From Curtobacterium pusillum (lineage in GTDB: Bacteria; Actinomycetota; Actinomycetes; Actinomycetales; Microbacteriaceae), in NCBI RefSeq assembly GCF_007680845.1, contig NZ_VEIY01000008.1:1-64000 (forward strand): 64,000 bases of DNA, written 5' to 3'. The notes below the pieces were generated by a model, which worked only from the letters and a program-made list of their open reading frames with translations, was not told the origin of the DNA and ran no database searches. The position numbers and the translations under genes are program-made. Each line of letters starts with the position of its first letter. Positions within the stretch are counted from its first letter, which is position 1. Of the stretch, positions 61,531 to 64,000 are shown in pieces.

Positions 61531-62373
61531 TCAGCTCAGGACGTCCTTCGTGGCGAACCGGCTGTACGCCAGCGCGCCGAACACCACGACGTAGCCGAGC
61601 TGCAGCACGGCGTTGGACCCGAACGAGTCGAACGCGATCGGGTCGCGGAGCAGGTCGCCGAACCCGAGCCACTGGTGCGAGAACAGGAACGGGTGCAACC
61701 AGTCGAGCTGCGGCAGTTGGTCGAGCACCTGGGAGGCCCCGGCGAGCACCACGGTGGCGGCCATGGCCCCGACCGGCACGCTCGTGAGCGTCGAGGCGAA
61801 CAGGCCGATGGCGGACAGCCCGAGCATCGACAGCGTGACGTACAGGGCGAGGAGCAGTGCTCGCCCGGCGTACGACCAGCCGTCGACCTGCGTGCCGGAG
61901 AGCAGCGTCACCGGCCCGATCGGGAACAGCACGGCCCCGATCGCCGCGCCGACGAGCACGATGAGGAGTGTCGCCGCGAGGCAGAACGCCACCGCCCCGG
62001 CGAACTTCACGAGGATGAACCGGAGCCGGCCGGTCGGCGCGACGAGCAGGTAGCGGATTGTGCCGTGGCTCGCCTCACCCGCGACGGTGTCCCCGGCGAC
62101 CACCCCGACCGTGAGCGGCAGGAACAGCGGGATCGACACCGTCAGCGCGGTGAACGCCACGAACAGCCCGTTGTTGGTGATGTCGCCGAGGAACGCCGGG
62201 CCGCCGCTGTCGTCCCCGGTGGTGAGGCGCACGGCGACGGCGATGAGGATCGGGACGAGGGCGAGCGCCCCGAGCATCGCCCAGGTGCGGCGGCGCCGGA
62301 AGACGAGCGCGAGTTCGGATCCGAGCAGCGCGAACGGGCGCTGCCGGCGCGGGAGCGCCTCAGGCTGCGACAT
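61531..62373 (-). CDS. ABC-2 type exporter permease
   Basis: A 280-residue permease with six hydrophobic helices, including TWAMLGALALVPILIAVAV near the start and GEASHGTIRYLLVAPTGRLRFILVKFAG, the ABC-2 cytosolic loop. Start ATG 62373 overlaps the ATPase gene by 14 nt. Part of a three-gene unit with the ATPase and a LolA-like lipoprotein handler. Cargo unknown. Confidence 0.85.
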   Translation of the reverse strand: MSQPEALPRRQRPFALLGSELALVFRRRRTWAMLGALALVPILIAVAVRLTTGDDSGGPAFLGDITNNGLFVAFTALTVSIPLFLPLTVGVVAGDTVAGEASHGTIRYLLVAPTGRLRFILVKFAGAVAFCLAATLLIVLVGAAIGAVLFPIGPVTLLSGTQVDGWSYAGRALLLALYVTLSMLGLSAIGLFASTLTSVPVGAMAATVVLAGASQVLDQLPQLDWLHPFLFSHQWLGFGDLLRDPIAFDSFGSNAVLQLGYVVVFGALAYSRFATKDVLS

Positions 62374-63322
62374 CGAAGCCCTCCCCGGTGAGGGCGACGA
62401 AGAGGTCCTCGAGGGTGCCGCCGCCGACCGTGAGGCCACGGACCCGGACGTCCGCGCGGACGAGCTCGGCGGTGATCGTCTCCGCCAGCACCGCGGGCGG
62501 GAGGTCGGCGACGAGCGTGTCGGCGCCGCCGTCGTGCCGCGGCGTCAACCCGAGCCGGGTGAGGACGGAGCCGGCCTGGCCGAGGTCGGGCGTGCGGACC
62601 GTGACCGTGCGCGCCCCGGCGGAGCGGAGGTCGTCGAGGGTGCCCTGCGCCACGAGCTTCCCCGTGCGCATCACCGCGGCGTGCGTGCAGACCTGCTCGA
62701 TCTCGGCCAGCAGGTGGCTCGACACGAACACGGTCGTGCCGTCGTCGGCGAGCGAGCGGATGAGGTTCCGGACCTCGCGCGTGCCCTGCGGGTCGAGGCC
62801 GTTGGTCGGTTCGTCGAGCACGAGGAGGTCTCGCGGGGCGAGCAGGGCGTTCGCGAGCCCGAGGCGCTGCTTCATGCCGAGCGAGTACGCGTGCGCCTTC
62901 TTGTCGGCGGCGTGGGTCAGGCCGACCCGGTCGAGGGCGCTCGCCACCCGGGCATTCCGGGTCGCCGGGTCGGAGGTGGGGTCGGCGGCGTCGAACCGGA
63001 ACAGGTTCGCGCGCCCGGACAGGTACGGGTAGAACGCCGGCCCTTCGACGAGCGCGCCGACCCGCGGCAGGACGTCGTGCAACGCGGCGGGCATCGGGCG
63101 ACCGAGCAGCTCGATCGTGCCGCCCGTCGCGCTCGAGAGCCCGAGGAGCATCCGGATCGTCGTCGTCTTGCCGGAGCCGTTCGGCCCGAGGAACCCGAAG
63201 ACGGCGCCGCGGGGCACGGCGAGGTCGATGCCGTCCACCGCCCGCTGCTTGCGGAAGACCTTGGCGAGACCCGTCGTGCGGATCGCGAGGTCGGCGGTGG
63301 GGGACGGAGCGGCCGTGCTCAC
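62360..63322 (-). CDS. ABC exporter ATP-binding protein
   Basis: A 320-residue ATPase: GPNGSGKTTT (Walker A), YSLGMKQRLGLA (signature variant), LLVLDEPTNGLDP (Walker B), SSHLLAEIEQ (switch). A C-terminal extension of about 80 residues is typical of bacitracin/antibiotic-type exporters (DrrA/BcrA group). Start GTG 63322 overlaps the preceding gene stop (GTGA). Confidence 0.88.
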   Translation of the reverse strand: MSTAAPSPTADLAIRTTGLAKVFRKQRAVDGIDLAVPRGAVFGFLGPNGSGKTTTIRMLLGLSSATGGTIELLGRPMPAALHDVLPRVGALVEGPAFYPYLSGRANLFRFDAADPTSDPATRNARVASALDRVGLTHAADKKAHAYSLGMKQRLGLANALLAPRDLLVLDEPTNGLDPQGTREVRNLIRSLADDGTTVFVSSHLLAEIEQVCTHAAVMRTGKLVAQGTLDDLRSAGARTVTVRTPDLGQAGSVLTRLGLTPRHDGGADTLVADLPPAVLAETITAELVRADVRVRGLTVGGGTLEDLFVALTGEGFDVAA

Positions 63323-64000
63323 TTCGCGGCGGCGACCAGCGCGGACACGGGCACGGCGCCCGCGAGCACCCGCCCGTCGTCCGTCAGGTAGACCGACACG
63401 AGCGTGGTCTGCACCGCGCGGCCGCCGGCGACGGAGGTCGTCAGCTGGTCGAGCAGCCCGGACGCGTCCTCGCCGAGGGACGACCGGTCGACCGAGCCCT
63501 TCGGCAGCTCGGCGATGGTGCTCCAGCCCTTCCCGGTGAACGTCGCGCCGTCCGCGGATCCGTGGGCTCGGCGCTGGGCAGCGTCGCCCTTCGCGTGCGA
63601 CGTCGCGTCGGAGAGGTCCTTCGTCTCGACCTTCGCGTTCGCGGGCGGGGTGAAGTCGAAGAGTCGGGCCGCCGTGGCGCCGTACTGCAGGTTCGTGAAG
63701 CCGACCTGGACAGCGGGGTCGGAGTGGCCCTTCGCCGTGACGGTGGCACGGAGCGGCAGACCGGTCTGCTGGTCGACCGCGAGCCGGACCGAACCGACGA
63801 GCGTGCCCGACGACTTCGGCGTGAGCGTGATCTGCCAGGCGTCGTGCCCGGCCACGCGCACACTCGTCGGCTTCGAGATCTTCGTGGTCGGGGTGATCGA
63901 CTGCACCGCCTGCTCCGCGACCTGGGCGGGGGTGGTCGTACCGTCGTACCGGGAACCGGCGTCGGCGGGCAGGGTGACGTGCGTGGCCGTCCGCTCCTTC
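63319..64000 (-). CDS. LolA/DUF2092-like lipoprotein-handling protein, partial
   Basis: The gene continues past the right edge of the window; no stop is met in the last 94 nt. The visible 227 residues include YDGTTTPAQVAEQAVQSI, SVRVAGHDAWQITLTPKSSGTLVGSVRLAVDQQTGLPLRATV, and a C-terminal repeat of Gly/Ala, which is the half-barrel of LolA/LppX-like carriers. The start codon and signal are outside the window. It overlaps the ABC ATPase start, suggesting that the exporter and the carrier act together. Confidence 0.7.
   Translation of the reverse strand, partial: KERTATHVTLPADAGSRYDGTTTPAQVAEQAVQSITPTTKISKPTSVRVAGHDAWQITLTPKSSGTLVGSVRLAVDQQTGLPLRATVTAKGHSDPAVQVGFTNLQYGATAARLFDFTPPANAKVETKDLSDATSHAKGDAAQRRAHGSADGATFTGKGWSTIAELPKGSVDRSSLGEDASGLLDQLTTSVAGGRAVQTTLVSVYLTDDGRVLAGAVPVSALVAAAK

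Overview
The window is 64 kb of very GC-rich, densely coding actinobacterial DNA. Gene content (araBDA, fused peptide ABC ATPase, SipW-type signal peptidase with alternate-signal exported proteins, Eis-like acetyltransferase, CmtR-type metal sensor), many GTG starts and many ATGA/GTGA stop-start overlaps point to Microbacteriaceae, most likely Curtobacterium or a close relative; this is inference, as no rRNA is present. No tRNA, rRNA, CRISPR array, complete insertion sequence or prophage was seen.

Layout. 1-613: repeat-rich non-coding DNA ending in a twin LacI-type operator. 614-5841: L-arabinose operon araB-araD-araA plus an alditol oxidase. 6095-7456: two small unknown genes. 7665-12923: peptide-type ABC importer with a single fused double ATPase. 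12936-18602: cyclase-fold protein, DUF2087 and Eis-like proteins, hydrolase, two MarR regulators each divergent from an enzyme. 18682-21361: [4Fe-4S] photolyase, a P-loop protein lacking the Walker A lysine, an unknown protein. 21363-24256: SipW-like signal peptidase with three exported proteins. 24596-28149: PnuC, a TetR regulator, an ABC-2 export pair. 28345-34514: glycoside ABC importer with a GH13 glucosidase and divergent ROK regulator. 34839-37404: CmtR/CDF metal-resistance pair, then a small block of hypothetical proteins bounded by an 18-bp direct repeat. 37438-42283: hydrolase, two SDRs, XRE regulator, small membrane and lipoproteins. 42296-58456: a complete L-rhamnose/rhamnoside locus. 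58500-64000: tiny membrane proteins, isochorismatase-type hydrolase, phosphoesterase, quinone oxidoreductase, ABC-2 exporter and the start of a LolA-like gene cut by the window edge.

How it works together. The genome segment is built for plant-sugar use: arabinose, rhamnose and rhamnosides, alpha-glucosides and peptides, each with its own importer and local regulator. The rhamnose locus can be read as a circuit: a GH78 rhamnosidase and ABC importer, an MFS importer and mutarotase, RhaI isomerase, RhaB kinase, a RhaEW aldolase/lactaldehyde dehydrogenase and an LldD-type lactate dehydrogenase that feeds pyruvate. An identical 12-bp operator (TGAAACGATTCA) lies before both rhaI and the MFS gene, with related sites before the ABC operon, and two LacI regulators sit inside the locus.

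The most unusual structures are: a 67-nt, almost pure G tract directly upstream of the rhaI operon; a dispersed palindromic repeat family (core GGAGGCGCGG) found in many gaps and also inside coding sequence, including the linker of the fused ABC ATPase; the SipW/alternate-signal export cluster; a cmtR gene that appears leaderless with its operator lying over the start codon; a kinase-like protein with methionine in place of the P-loop lysine; and a tandem pair of 36-residue membrane peptides.
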